Shown here: positions 55,501-63,138 of the stretch, piece by piece
How positions within the stretch are numbered: the first letter of the stretch is position 1
How the letters are laid out: every line of letters begins with the position of its first letter
Assembly: GCA_966250385.1 (NCBI GenBank)
Contig: CBINHC010000009.1
Span: 131,660-195,659, forward strand
Direction of reading: 5' to 3'
DNA from: DASWTL01 sp966250385
GTDB taxonomy: Bacteria; Bacteroidota; Bacteroidia; Sphingobacteriales; Sphingobacteriaceae
Length of the DNA stretch: 64,000 nt
Notes under the pieces: model-generated
Database searches by the model: none
Seen by the model: only the letters and a program-made list of their open reading frames with translations
Told to the model about the DNA's origin: nothing
Position numbers and translations under genes: made by a program

Positions 55501-58500
55501 ATCTGCAGCAAGGCTCCACACAAGACCGTATTTCTTAACTTCCAGATTTCCGTTCTTCACGATCTCCCCGCCCCGGATCACGGTTGCTCGCGGATCGGGC
55601 GAAATATCCGCCAGCGTATTAACCGTTGGCACATCAGCCGTTTCAAACCATTTTTGTTCACCGTATCTGATTTCGCCATTGCTTGCATAGGCTCGGTAGT
55701 AGTATCGCTGCCCACGGGTCAGACCGGTTATCGAAGTACTGAACACACCGCCATCAGGCTGGCCGGTTACCGAAATCCGGTTGGCTAAAGGAAGATCGTC
55801 TGGGATAAAGCCATCGAAGGTACTGAATACGACTCCCCGGTCGGTAATGTCCCGTCCCCCGTTATCCTGAATATTACCGCCGATGGTTGCCATCGTACCG
55901 CTGATATTCAGCGCGTCTGTGGTGACAACGAACGGGGCCGACGCCATCTGGGTCGGGAAACTCAATGGTTGTCCCTCGCCCCGGCCGGCAATACTCCGGG
56001 CAAACGCAACCACATAATATTCCGTGTCCGGGCTCAATCCCGTAAGTGTTGTGCTGAAGTCCTTTGACGGACCGAGGGTGATGATATTGGCCGGAGGAAG
56101 ATCATTGATTTCCGTAATGGGATCCTTGCTCCATGCAAAGCCGGTCTCACTGATATCGGCGCCACCATCGCTGATCACTGTCCCCTCAAGGAACGCGTAA
56201 GTATTGCCTGTAACAGGACTGAGGGTCGCCACTTCCGGCTTTTGGGGCATCGTGAAGTCTATCGGCGCGCTATAGGCCGGTCCCGTCTCGGCACTCGATG
56301 CATAACCCCAGACATAATATTTCTGACCGGGAACGAGGCCCGAAGCTACATGCTCAAAGTTACCTATGTCATAGCCGGTCTGTGCAGTCCTTTCGTTTAA
56401 TATGACCGATGGGTCCGGCAGCAGGCTTGTGCTCCAAACAATTCCGCGGGTCGAAATATGACCGCCTCCATTACTCGTGATCGTGGCAGAAATCGCCGCC
56501 CCGGAAGACGAAGTCACCCGCACACCATTTACTTGAATCGATGGAGGTACGGCCTGCCTGGTTAATACCGTCAGCACTTCGTCGGCATACGCAGGACCCG
56601 CGGAATTTATCGCATAAGCCCGCACATAATAGGTAGTATTGCCCATCAGATCATGCATTTCGGGAGTAATGGTCCCGGTTCCTGAGCCGGGATGCCGGCT
56701 TACTTGATCATCCAATGTCGGCATATTATTCGTGCTGCTCCAGCAAATACCGTTACGGGTAACCACTGTGCCGCCATTATGGGTGATACTGGCAAGGATC
56801 TTTGCCGAAGTGCTCGTTACGCTGTTTTCAACGATGCTTTCAGTATGAACGGTTGCAACGTTCCAGGTAGAGAAGGTTTCTTCATTCGTCGCATAGGCAA
56901 CTCCGACACCGTTTCTCGCGTAAGCCTTGACATAATAGGTCGTGCCGGGCTGCAGCCCGTTGGCCTGGTGCGTGAAGGTGGTGACCGGACTGCCCCGATT
57001 AAGAGAGGTTGAACCCAGACTTTCGGTTGCCGGATTGAAATTTCTTTTATCACTCCAGACAATGCCGGTTTCAAGAATAGGTGAACCGCCATGGTCGGTA
57101 ATCGATCCTCCGCAATCCGCTGTAGTCCCCGTCCTTCGGGTTACCGGCTCCGTAGTCAGTGTGGGCAACACCGGAGCTAATGTGGTAAAGCTGACTTCAA
57201 CCGGATCATTGGCGTAAACGGTGCCTGCAGCATTCGTCGCGTACGCCCTTACGGTATACGTGGTATTTCCCATCAAACCCTCAAGGGTGTGGATGAAATT
57301 CCCGGTTCCGGGCCCATCCTGGGTATGCGGATCATCGATAGTAGGTGTTTTCCCGATTGCATAACAGATCCCACTGTTGCTGATATCGTTGCCGCCATCA
57401 GAAATGATCGAGCCCTCAACTTTAGCAGAGGAACCCGATAAAGCATCAGCCTTTACGGTGAGTACCGTTGGGAACGTATAAGCCCGGAAGGTTACAGGAT
57501 CCCCGTAAACCACCGGCCCCGCGGCATTCTTAGCGTATGCCCGAACGTAATACAACTGGTCCGGGATTAACGCGGTAATATCAGCCGTAAAATCCCCGAC
57601 TGCGTTCCCGGCAGAAGTATAGCTATCATCAAGTGTCGGACTTCCGGTAGTGTTCCAACAGATTCCGCGCTGCTCCATTGCGGCCCCCCCGTTACTGGAA
57701 ATCCTTCCCCTTCCAATGGCTGTGCCCCCACCCCCGTAAATGACGCCCAGGGTCTTAACATCAGGGGGAATTGCTACGGGAGTGGTGATAATAACCGGTT
57801 GTCCATAATCAGTTCCGACATGGTTGGAAGCATAGGCTCTTACGGTATACACTGTACTGCCCATCAGCCCTCCGATCGTGCTGGTGAATGCGCTGCTGCC
57901 ACTTCCGCTGACATGGCCGTTGGACAGATCCGGTATCTGATCATCACCCTGAACCCAGCAAATCCCTTTGGAAATGACCGGCATCCTCTGGTCGGAGGTC
58001 ACCCGACCACCGGTAACAATGGTGGTGCTGTTTACCGTCGTGCCCGGATCAGTTAATTCATAGGTCTGGACACGTGGCAATCCCGGTGTGGTAAAGTTGA
58101 CTACTCTGGTACTGTACGTTACTCCTTCTCCATTTTCCGCGAAGGCAACAGCATAATAGGTTGTATTGGGTTGGAGGCCAGCTATACCTATATTGAATAT
58201 TCCTGTATTTCCTCCTGTGCGCGATTCTTTAGCGGCGCTCGGGTCCCGCGGATCAAAAGCTGCATCCTGGCTGTAAATAATACCATAGTTCAGAAGAGAT
58301 GTACCTCCCGAACTAATGATTTGCCCGCTTACGGTAGCCGTGGTACCATGAATATCTCCCAGATAACCATTCCGTAAAGTGGAAGCATCATAATTGAATG
58401 CTTCCACCGTGTTAACGATCGGAAGTGAGCTTGGAATCACGCTGGACTCTGCACTGTAAGCATAATCAACCCGATTTCGGGCAAATGACCTTACATAGTA

Positions 58501-59943
58501 CAAGACTCCCGGCTGCATTCCGGTAATCGTTCCTGAAAAGGTGCCCAGTTCGCTGGTATGCCCCGCGGTCGAAAAATTTACATATGTCCATGGCTCCTCG
58601 CTGCTGCGCCGGTAACACATCCCTCGTTCGAGAATTGGCGCACCGCCGTTATGGATGATGGTAACCTCGCCCGCAATCGAATTCCCGGTAACATTGGTCA
58701 GTTTCAGCGTGGGGGCGCTAAGCAACGGCGCCGTAGCATCGGGAGTTTCCAGAAGACACACATTTCCGTAACCCCAAAAGCTGTTCCGGGCATATGCCTC
58801 CACGTAATATCTTGTACCGGCCTGCAAATTAAGCAGGCCGCTGGTAAACGGGCCCCAACCCGAGCCGTCATTCGTCCGTATGGCATTTGGATCCGTATGG
58901 GGGGAGTCCTTATATAGTGGATCCTTGCTGAAGTAAACGCCCCGCTCAACAACTTTTGCCCCGCCCCAGTCTGTAACACGGCCGCCACCTTCTGCAGAAA
59001 CGGGCGTGATATTCGAAAATGTACAGAGCGTTTCCACCTTGGGGGGCTCGGCATTTCCGGTTTTGATCTCCTCATTTTCGCCGTAAATAATTCCGGCGCC
59101 ATTTATGGCATATGCACGTACATAATAGGTCGTATTTGCGAGCAGACCTGTAATGGTAGCGGGATAGTCACCGGGCGAAACGCCCGAGGGCACCTGTACG
59201 TCCGTATGCTCCTTCGTAATGTCCGGATCCCTGTAGAGGCCCCAGCAAATACCATACTGGGTGACCGGAGATCCGCCCTCATTGACAATCCTGGTTCCGG
59301 TTTCTGCCTTACTGCCTGTTACAGCCGTAATATCGATCGTTTCAATCTCCGCGCTACAACGGAGATCTACCCACTCCTGCCCATTAAAAAAACGTATCAG
59401 CTTTGTGCGGGTGCTGATGTATAAAGCCCCGGCGAACAGATCAGAGCCTGCAGGATCATTATCAAGCACCGGAAGCTTCGAAATTTTCAAATCACTGCTC
59501 GTCGTAAAGTTGGCACTTGAAGAAAATGGGGTGGTCCCGTCCATGTGGGTGACCCGATTCCAGGACGAACCGTCGTTCACCATAAGTCTGCGTTCCGTAC
59601 TTGAAAAAAATACAGAACCCGCGGGCACGGTGCCTGCAGGTGGTGATACAAAAACCGGAAGAAATGGAATTCCCCCCTTAACCTCAAAGGAAACAGCCGA
59701 CGAACTGCTCATTTGAGAACTGTTACAAAAACTTACCCACCCGGTGCCATTATGCACCATAGGCACGTTATCAGTAGTGCTGTAAACCAGCATTCCAGCT
59801 TCCGCAGGTACCGATGATAAGTCATTAACCTGGGGCAGATGGGGAATTCCGTTGATGACCCGAAAATAATTCTGGCCCAAAACCGCACTACCGCTTCCAA
59901 GAAAAACTATGAATAGAAGAAAAAAAAGTTTTCTCAATACCAT
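49558..59943 (-). CDS. Giant surface protein 2: 24 FN3-like modules and 4 FISUMP domains
   Basis: 3461 residues from ATG 59943 (MVLRKLFFLLFIVFLGSGSA signal). The longer frame starting at 60069 would overlap its own promoter and is rejected. The layout parallels giant protein 1: three N-terminal ~60-residue repeats (GIPHLPQV, GIPFLPVF, ISKLPVLDND), then 24 FN3-like modules with xGGxxVxxRG...YYVRAYAxN, the last four each followed by a FISUMP domain (CWLGQNLGAEEQ, CWITQDLGAAD, CWLAQNLGASEQ, CWITQNLGASQ). It ends in LRCMKPY, with no T9SS sorting domain. It probably arose by duplication with giant protein 1, with clear divergence between modules. Operator 10 is upstream. Exported, probably surface-exposed; ligand unknown. 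Confidence 0.85.
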   Translation of the reverse strand: MVLRKLFFLLFIVFLGSGSAVLGQNYFRVINGIPHLPQVNDLSSVPAEAGMLVYSTTDNVPMVHNGTGWVSFCNSSQMSSSSAVSFEVKGGIPFLPVFVSPPAGTVPAGSVFFSSTERRLMVNDGSSWNRVTHMDGTTPFSSSANFTTSSDLKISKLPVLDNDPAGSDLFAGALYISTRTKLIRFFNGQEWVDLRCSAEIETIDITAVTGSKAETGTRIVNEGGSPVTQYGICWGLYRDPDITKEHTDVQVPSGVSPGDYPATITGLLANTTYYVRAYAINGAGIIYGENEEIKTGNAEPPKVETLCTFSNITPVSAEGGGRVTDWGGAKVVERGVYFSKDPLYKDSPHTDPNAIRTNDGSGWGPFTSGLLNLQAGTRYYVEAYARNSFWGYGNVCLLETPDATAPLLSAPTLKLTNVTGNSIAGEVTIIHNGGAPILERGMCYRRSSEEPWTYVNFSTAGHTSELGTFSGTITGMQPGVLYYVRSFARNRVDYAYSAESSVIPSSLPIVNTVEAFNYDASTLRNGYLGDIHGTTATVSGQIISSGGTSLLNYGIIYSQDAAFDPRDPSAAKESRTGGNTGIFNIGIAGLQPNTTYYAVAFAENGEGVTYSTRVVNFTTPGLPRVQTYELTDPGTTVNSTTIVTGGRVTSDQRMPVISKGICWVQGDDQIPDLSNGHVSGSGSSAFTSTIGGLMGSTVYTVRAYASNHVGTDYGQPVIITTPVAIPPDVKTLGVIYGGGGTAIGRGRISSNGGAAMEQRGICWNTTGSPTLDDSYTSAGNAVGDFTADITALIPDQLYYVRAYAKNAAGPVVYGDPVTFRAYTFPTVLTVKADALSGSSAKVEGSIISDGGNDISNSGICYAIGKTPTIDDPHTQDGPGTGNFIHTLEGLMGNTTYTVRAYATNAAGTVYANDPVEVSFTTLAPVLPTLTTEPVTRRTGTTADCGGSITDHGGSPILETGIVWSDKRNFNPATESLGSTSLNRGSPVTTFTHQANGLQPGTTYYVKAYARNGVGVAYATNEETFSTWNVATVHTESIVENSVTSTSAKILASITHNGGTVVTRNGICWSSTNNMPTLDDQVSRHPGSGTGTITPEMHDLMGNTTYYVRAYAINSAGPAYADEVLTVLTRQAVPPSIQVNGVRVTSSSGAAISATITSNGGGHISTRGIVWSTSLLPDPSVILNERTAQTGYDIGNFEHVASGLVPGQKYYVWGYASSAETGPAYSAPIDFTMPQKPEVATLSPVTGNTYAFLEGTVISDGGADISETGFAWSKDPITEINDLPPANIITLGPSKDFSTTLTGLSPDTEYYVVAFARSIAGRGEGQPLSFPTQMASAPFVVTTDALNISGTMATIGGNIQDNGGRDITDRGVVFSTFDGFIPDDLPLANRISVTGQPDGGVFSTSITGLTRGQRYYYRAYASNGEIRYGEQKWFETADVPTVNTLADISPDPRATVIRGGEIVKNGNLEVKKYGLVWSLAADPTIALLSKTQNSGNIQGSFQDLPANLDPVTTYHVRAYAINDEGPGYGQDVTFVTPAALARVQTTDVKIISPSTARAGGAIVNTGGVPITDRGVVYSTKRDFKPDVDAHEKVPEFPLGAGSNFTVNLAGLEEGVTYYVRAYVHSIEAGTAYGTLVRFSTSVMSPVVHTLEVADIKGTTTRSGGQIESDGGSPILRSGLVWMKSSRADLDSESPNINNYDGLTADGIKEIASYNSIMSQLEPNTSYRVRAYAENWVGVAYGLPVDFTTAARPTLTATTILEAKAASATVSGAITDDGRLPITARGFKWSIYDDPQKASDFTADKSSDKAEPFSALITTGLVPDTHYYVWAYATNEVGTTFASPADLNTLKILAPSIVTENWDENTVTGNSAQVSARIIDDGGATVTAKGFCWSTNPDPVATLTTHIEMGSGNTPFSTTITGLLPKTKYYVRAYAKNDKVAEIGYSSPAIEFITGALPPAVGLVSFSDINMHGAKATAVVHSDGGEPITVRGFVWSTSASLPGAVDATNSVTITDTNEPFAELLDQLEAGVDYYVWAFAENALNLRGYSTSGTLLRRPVPATVITVKPATSVTATSAKLGGNVTNTGGSSITERGVYWSTANPPELDDDHKVRFNTTSTTTGSYTIDVTGLAKGTDYWYQAYAFSSGADPAYGLVEKFTTPGDPVVTTKVPVFDAATFSATTGGLVTGTGNSTLTEWGIYWGTDQDNLVTSGTKLKLTSGSFADYVLKMTPLNAGGTYYVVAYATSQAGLTGFGTVEELVVPAGAPVLSKAVLAELLATSARISAEVLSDGGKPIVKRGFVWTSQSTDPTLESKEGEVFEEIATLEQFQLEIGPLVEGRVYRVRAYAVNGEGKIGYGEVESFVKCPASITRFHYAGYNGAPTSKTITYKVLSTKFAGNAACWLGQNLGAEEQATAYNDSRPATDGWYWQFNQTQGYLTAGGSRLPNTLWNTNINENVDWNESNDPCRLLLGTGWQIPTMTDWTNARTSAGSSWNLKTAYASLKLHGAGYLSGGNLSGLGAGQYYSRSTSSLKGRFLSLTTSAYSETTTDKVNALSLRCVKTGDLDPLPTVSKVQINSTSEAGATLSAAVTSEGASAVTARGFVWNTTGGDPKVDFVTEVPAGAGLGEFSNTLAGLHNNLVYYIWAYAVSTEGTKVFGEPETFRPCPPTITRFHVAGSNGAPVDKSVTYNVISSSASGEAKCWITQDLGAADNTDRGWFWQFDRMRGYQWTGSRTPATTWDKAAYTENADWKTLNDPCRLLIGEGWRVPSKDEWISVISNGRWIALPDASSSKFKLQGSGELYHNDGWLKADGLARYWSSSSGGDNLGYFAEFSKTAYAVRATGVYKPYGFAVRCLMDEVVIGAPTVGGLSVTSTSGTSFSASATVASDGGAGVSDRGFVYNVTGTAPERGDNVSVFVSANQSSGTGNFDAVIGGLSEYSTYFVWAYASNTEGTGLSLREIICTPVTVVHQKDHNGAPESKTISYKTVSLREGSGEAKCWLAQNLGASEQADRLTNASEQAAGWFWQFNRKQGYKVTSGNVSPSWPGNSYDPGSWQPVNDPCRLQLGGGWRLPTSSEWGEVKNLYSTQATVYSSPLNLHHARYITAGGTYGSVFVSAEGYYWSSDEVSTAPQSALSLVMGSANSIVGYNKADGFPVRCVKDSGQESIPSVSRVTIQAPTATSFTGAATVTLSGGSAITDRGIVYNTTGLPPGLGAGNTVIRPAVMNAVGEFSINIVGLDPGITYYVWAFAKNTNKPEVVYSERTVFPICPSEFMVQHKGGENGAPADKTIMYKAVSTTLSGSQACWITQNLGASQPADIANEDLTTSRGWFWRYTSTQGYSMDSGTREPLADWGTAIGNGLASEDPCKLLLGFGWRMPTRTEWTNADNTSGWGTVDQAHASVLKLHAPGFIGYDGVYTAKGKAGAFWISGGAYFRTGVVGEVATSVYSGVNANYGFSLRCMKPY

Positions 59944-60066
59944 TTGCAAGTACACTGTGTCTCCCCTGTGTGAATTGTTTAAGCTTTCTCCCCTACCCGC
60001 CTGAAACCAGTTTACAGATATATATGACAAGCGACTATGGGAACATGCAAAGGAGCGCTGATGCGG

Positions 60067-60130
60067 CAAAATTATCTTTGCTCAACGCGTGGGACTTTAT
60101 CTAATTCGCCGTTATTTTTATAAAATTTCT
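60067..60130 (-). promoter_or_regulatory. HMA-AraC-type operator and promoter 10 (giant protein 2)
   Basis: The -7 box TAATTTTG is at 60074-60067; the leader to the ATG at 59943 would be about 120 nt. Plus-strand reading: proximal TTATCTAATTCGC from 60097 and distal TTATAAAATTTCT from 60118, 21 bp apart; 23 bp from proximal start to -7 start. It lies in the gap after the S74 gene. Confidence 0.85.
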
Positions 60131-60160
60131 AAAGCGCAGCCTATCGGAGTATCATAGGGA

Positions 60161-63109
60161 TCAATTGGCCGATAGCCTTTTCATAATCTCATCAATCTGT
60201 TTCTGCTGGGAGTCCAGCCGGTCATTCAACAAGGTGATTTGTTTTTGCTGGGCTTTAACCGCCTCGATAAGCACCGCCGAAAGCTGCGTATAGTCTACCT
60301 TCAAATAGCCGTTGCTTCCGGTGGTCACCATTTCCGGATATACTTTTTGAAGCTCCTGGGCAATAACCCCAATCTTCGGCCCCGAGGCATATCTCTTTTG
60401 ATCCTTGTACTCGAACTTCACGCCCCGCATTTGATTAATTGCTTCCAGTACGTTCGAGAGTGTTTCAATCCCGGTTTTCAGCCGTCGGTCCGAGGGCGTA
60501 TAGAAATTACCATTAACTGTGACATCCTGCCCGAATGCAGCATTACCCGTCATGTCAAAGGTTAATCCCTTACCCGCGGCGCCGTCATTGCTTACGGAAA
60601 ACGTACCGAGTTTTAGATTTTCAGAAGCGGTGTGGTTACCAAGGTTGTCTTTCACCGGCTCCCAGGTCGTGCCGTTGAACACATAAAAGATTTTCAGATC
60701 GGTATCATAAAAGGTGTCACCCGGAGCCAGCTGAATAGCCGGATCAGCGGGATCCGGCCGCTCATTTGTACCGCCGCTTGGTGTACGGCCACCGATAGTA
60801 GTTTGAGCAACCAGGGTCGGCTTCCCCGTCACATCCGTTACATATACCTTATCCGCATCTGCAGCGCCGGCAGTCACCAGTTTGGCCACGGTAACACTGG
60901 CGTCGGTAATGGAAGCTTTTCCGGCGTTGTCCAGCGTTACATCACCAGACATCATAACCGCAGTTGCCATATCCGATGCATCCCCAACGAAGATCCGCCC
61001 GCTCTGCAGAACAGGAAGCCCGGCAGCGTGCCAGCTCGTCGTTGCCAAATTAAATGTATAGACCACTTTTTCTGCGCTGTGAAAGTATTGCTGTCCGTCG
61101 GCAGGATCGGTTGGTGGGGCACTCAGCACCGGAACAGTATTCATCACTTTCCATTTTGTTCCATCGTACACATACAACTGATTGTCATCAGTGTCATGAT
61201 ACATAGCACCGGTTACAGTCACAGCCGGTGGAGTGGCCTGGCTAGGAATAGCGGCACCTTTTTCGATCAATACAGGTACACCCGACTCATCTGTTGCATA
61301 CAGTTTGTCGGCATAAGCCGCATCTGTTTTAAGTTTATCAATGCCAATCGCATTATTGGCCACCTTGGACTCGGTAACCGCACCATCAACAATGGTGAGC
61401 GCTCCCGTGTTATCCAGCGTGGCATCGCCTGACAACGTTACCGCAGTTGCCTTATCCGATGCATCCCCAACGAAGATCCGCCCGCTTTCCAGACCAGGAA
61501 GCCCAGCAGCGTGCCAGCTCGTCGTTGCCAAATTATATGTATAGACCACTTTTTCTGCGCTGTGAAAGTATTGCTGTCCGTCGGTAGGATCGGTTGGTGC
61601 GGCACTCAGCACCGGAACAGTATTCATCACTTTCCATTTTGTTCCATCGTACACATACAACTGATTGTCATCAGTGTCATGATACATAGCACCGGTTACA
61701 GTCACAGCCGGTGGAGTGGCCTGGCTAGGAATAGCGGCACCTTTTTCGATCAATACAGGTACACCCGACTCATCTGTTGCATACAGTTTGTCGGCATAAG
61801 CCGCATCTGTTTTAAGTTTATCAATGCCAATCGCATTATTGGCCACCTTGGACTCGGTAACCGCACCATCAACAATGATGAGCGCTCCAGTGTTATCCAG
61901 CGTGGCATCGCCTGACAACGTAACTTCTGAGACCACATTACTTGCATTTCCAAGGTAGATCTTACCGGCATCCAGTTTGTTCAACGGCATCCAGGATGCA
62001 CCAGTATACACATAAATCTTTTTGTCGGTGTTTAGCAGAAACTGATCTCCGGCAGTGCCCGTTGCGGGCAGCACTCCTCCTGTTGCCAACGTCCTTAAAT
62101 CAGCGTATTTCTTAGTGGCTGCATCCTGGTCAGCTACAGGATCGGCCATATTTGTAATCTTAAAATAGGTCTGTGAAACTGCATTACCCATAGAGACATC
62201 GGCCGCAGCGTTGCCGAAACCACTTAACGGAATATCCTTTTTGTCAGTCCCAACCGCGATGTTATTCGCATTTCCGACAAACAACTTGCGATCCTCAAGC
62301 GCATGCGCAGCAACCCACTCCGATCCAGTGTATACGTACAGTTTTTTCTCGATGACATTGTAGAACTGCTCCCCGGCCGTGCCTGATGGTGGCAATATGG
62401 CCCCGCCAGGTATCGTATGACGATCCACGTAGTATTTTGTAGCAGCATCTTGAGGATCGACAGGATTTGCAATATTGGAAATAGCCTGTCCCTCTCCATC
62501 TGTCCCCCTAGCCAAAACTCCCGCCAGGTTATGCTCAAGACCAATCCATTCAACTCCATTAAAAATGTATGTTTTTCCAAGGGTGACGTCGAAGTACCCC
62601 TGCCCAGCTTTAGGACTTGACGGTTTTTCAGCGGTCGTCCCAGACCCAAAGCCAGTAACGTCTTTATCAATTGCAATTATAGCTTCGTTTTGAATTGCGA
62701 TCTGCAGTCCCAAATTATTTGGATCAACCGGCGCGAGAGGATAGCCGTTGTTACTCGTTGGCCTGAATAAGGCGCCCCACATCCCTAACTGTGGAAATGA
62801 CCACGCATTCTCTCCCAGGTACTCGGCCTTGACTTCGAGATTGTTTTCATATGGAACTCTTGTTATAAATTCAGTAATCTTATATATTTTTCCATAATAC
62901 TCGGCAATGATATCTCCTTCTATCGCATCCCCGCCGTATTGTAGATTTTGTGGATCTTCGAATGTACCCGAAATCTTATAGGTCTTACCAGAAACCAATT
63001 CAGCACCGCTTATGAAGAACCGGCCGCTCAAAGTATTCGTTTGCGCACTGCTTACGAGTGACACAAGCAGAAGCGCTGAGGTGTAAACAAAATATTGTAA
63101 CTGCTTCAT
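60161..63109 (-). CDS. Tail-fibre-like surface protein with S74 self-chaperone domain
   Basis: 982 residues from ATG 63109, which begins a signal peptide (MKQLQYFVYTSALLLVSLVSSAQ). The body consists of repeated modules of the type YHDTDDNQLYVYDGTKWKV and SGDATLDNTGALTIVDGAVTESKV, as in phage tail fibres and Bacteroidota exoproteins. The C-terminus is an intramolecular chaperone (peptidase S74): the cleavage motif SDRRLKTGIETL has the Ser and Lys of the catalytic dyad, followed by GVKFEYKD, GVIAQELQKVYPEMV, YTQLSAVLIEAVK and a coiled coil. The chaperone would trimerise the fibre and then cleave itself off. A 30-bp gap separates it from the gene on its right. The body contains a 483-bp near-identical tandem repeat. 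Confidence 0.85.
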   Translation of the reverse strand: MKQLQYFVYTSALLLVSLVSSAQTNTLSGRFFISGAELVSGKTYKISGTFEDPQNLQYGGDAIEGDIIAEYYGKIYKITEFITRVPYENNLEVKAEYLGENAWSFPQLGMWGALFRPTSNNGYPLAPVDPNNLGLQIAIQNEAIIAIDKDVTGFGSGTTAEKPSSPKAGQGYFDVTLGKTYIFNGVEWIGLEHNLAGVLARGTDGEGQAISNIANPVDPQDAATKYYVDRHTIPGGAILPPSGTAGEQFYNVIEKKLYVYTGSEWVAAHALEDRKLFVGNANNIAVGTDKKDIPLSGFGNAAADVSMGNAVSQTYFKITNMADPVADQDAATKKYADLRTLATGGVLPATGTAGDQFLLNTDKKIYVYTGASWMPLNKLDAGKIYLGNASNVVSEVTLSGDATLDNTGALIIVDGAVTESKVANNAIGIDKLKTDAAYADKLYATDESGVPVLIEKGAAIPSQATPPAVTVTGAMYHDTDDNQLYVYDGTKWKVMNTVPVLSAAPTDPTDGQQYFHSAEKVVYTYNLATTSWHAAGLPGLESGRIFVGDASDKATAVTLSGDATLDNTGALTIVDGAVTESKVANNAIGIDKLKTDAAYADKLYATDESGVPVLIEKGAAIPSQATPPAVTVTGAMYHDTDDNQLYVYDGTKWKVMNTVPVLSAPPTDPADGQQYFHSAEKVVYTFNLATTSWHAAGLPVLQSGRIFVGDASDMATAVMMSGDVTLDNAGKASITDASVTVAKLVTAGAADADKVYVTDVTGKPTLVAQTTIGGRTPSGGTNERPDPADPAIQLAPGDTFYDTDLKIFYVFNGTTWEPVKDNLGNHTASENLKLGTFSVSNDGAAGKGLTFDMTGNAAFGQDVTVNGNFYTPSDRRLKTGIETLSNVLEAINQMRGVKFEYKDQKRYASGPKIGVIAQELQKVYPEMVTTGSNGYLKVDYTQLSAVLIEAVKAQQKQITLLNDRLDSQQKQIDEIMKRLSAN
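60958..61923 (-). repeat. 483-bp tandem duplication in the S74 protein gene
   Basis: Two copies, about 60958-61440 and 61441-61923, lie head to tail with a constant 483-bp offset (161 codons, in frame); I checked the offset at two points. They differ at only a few bases (for example GCAGG versus GTAGG in the same segment), so the duplication is recent or is being homogenised. It inserts a complete module pair and keeps the reading frame. Confidence 0.85.
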
Positions 63110-63138
63110 TCTAACCTTATTATTAATATCCATCCTCA

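Noticed and set aside
38602..59943. Giant repeats as a CRISPR array or simple DNA repeats
   Set aside because: Units are ~290-bp diverged protein modules with a continuous reading frame, not short identical repeats with spacers.
59944..60069. Longer start for giant protein 2
   Set aside because: The extra 42 residues would cover the leader and the -7 box at 60067-60074 and would remove the signal peptide from the N-terminus.
60139..60185. CTATCGG/CCGATAG hairpin at the end of the S74 gene as its terminator
   Set aside because: The stem has only 7 pairs and a 20-base loop, and no U tract follows in the direction of transcription.
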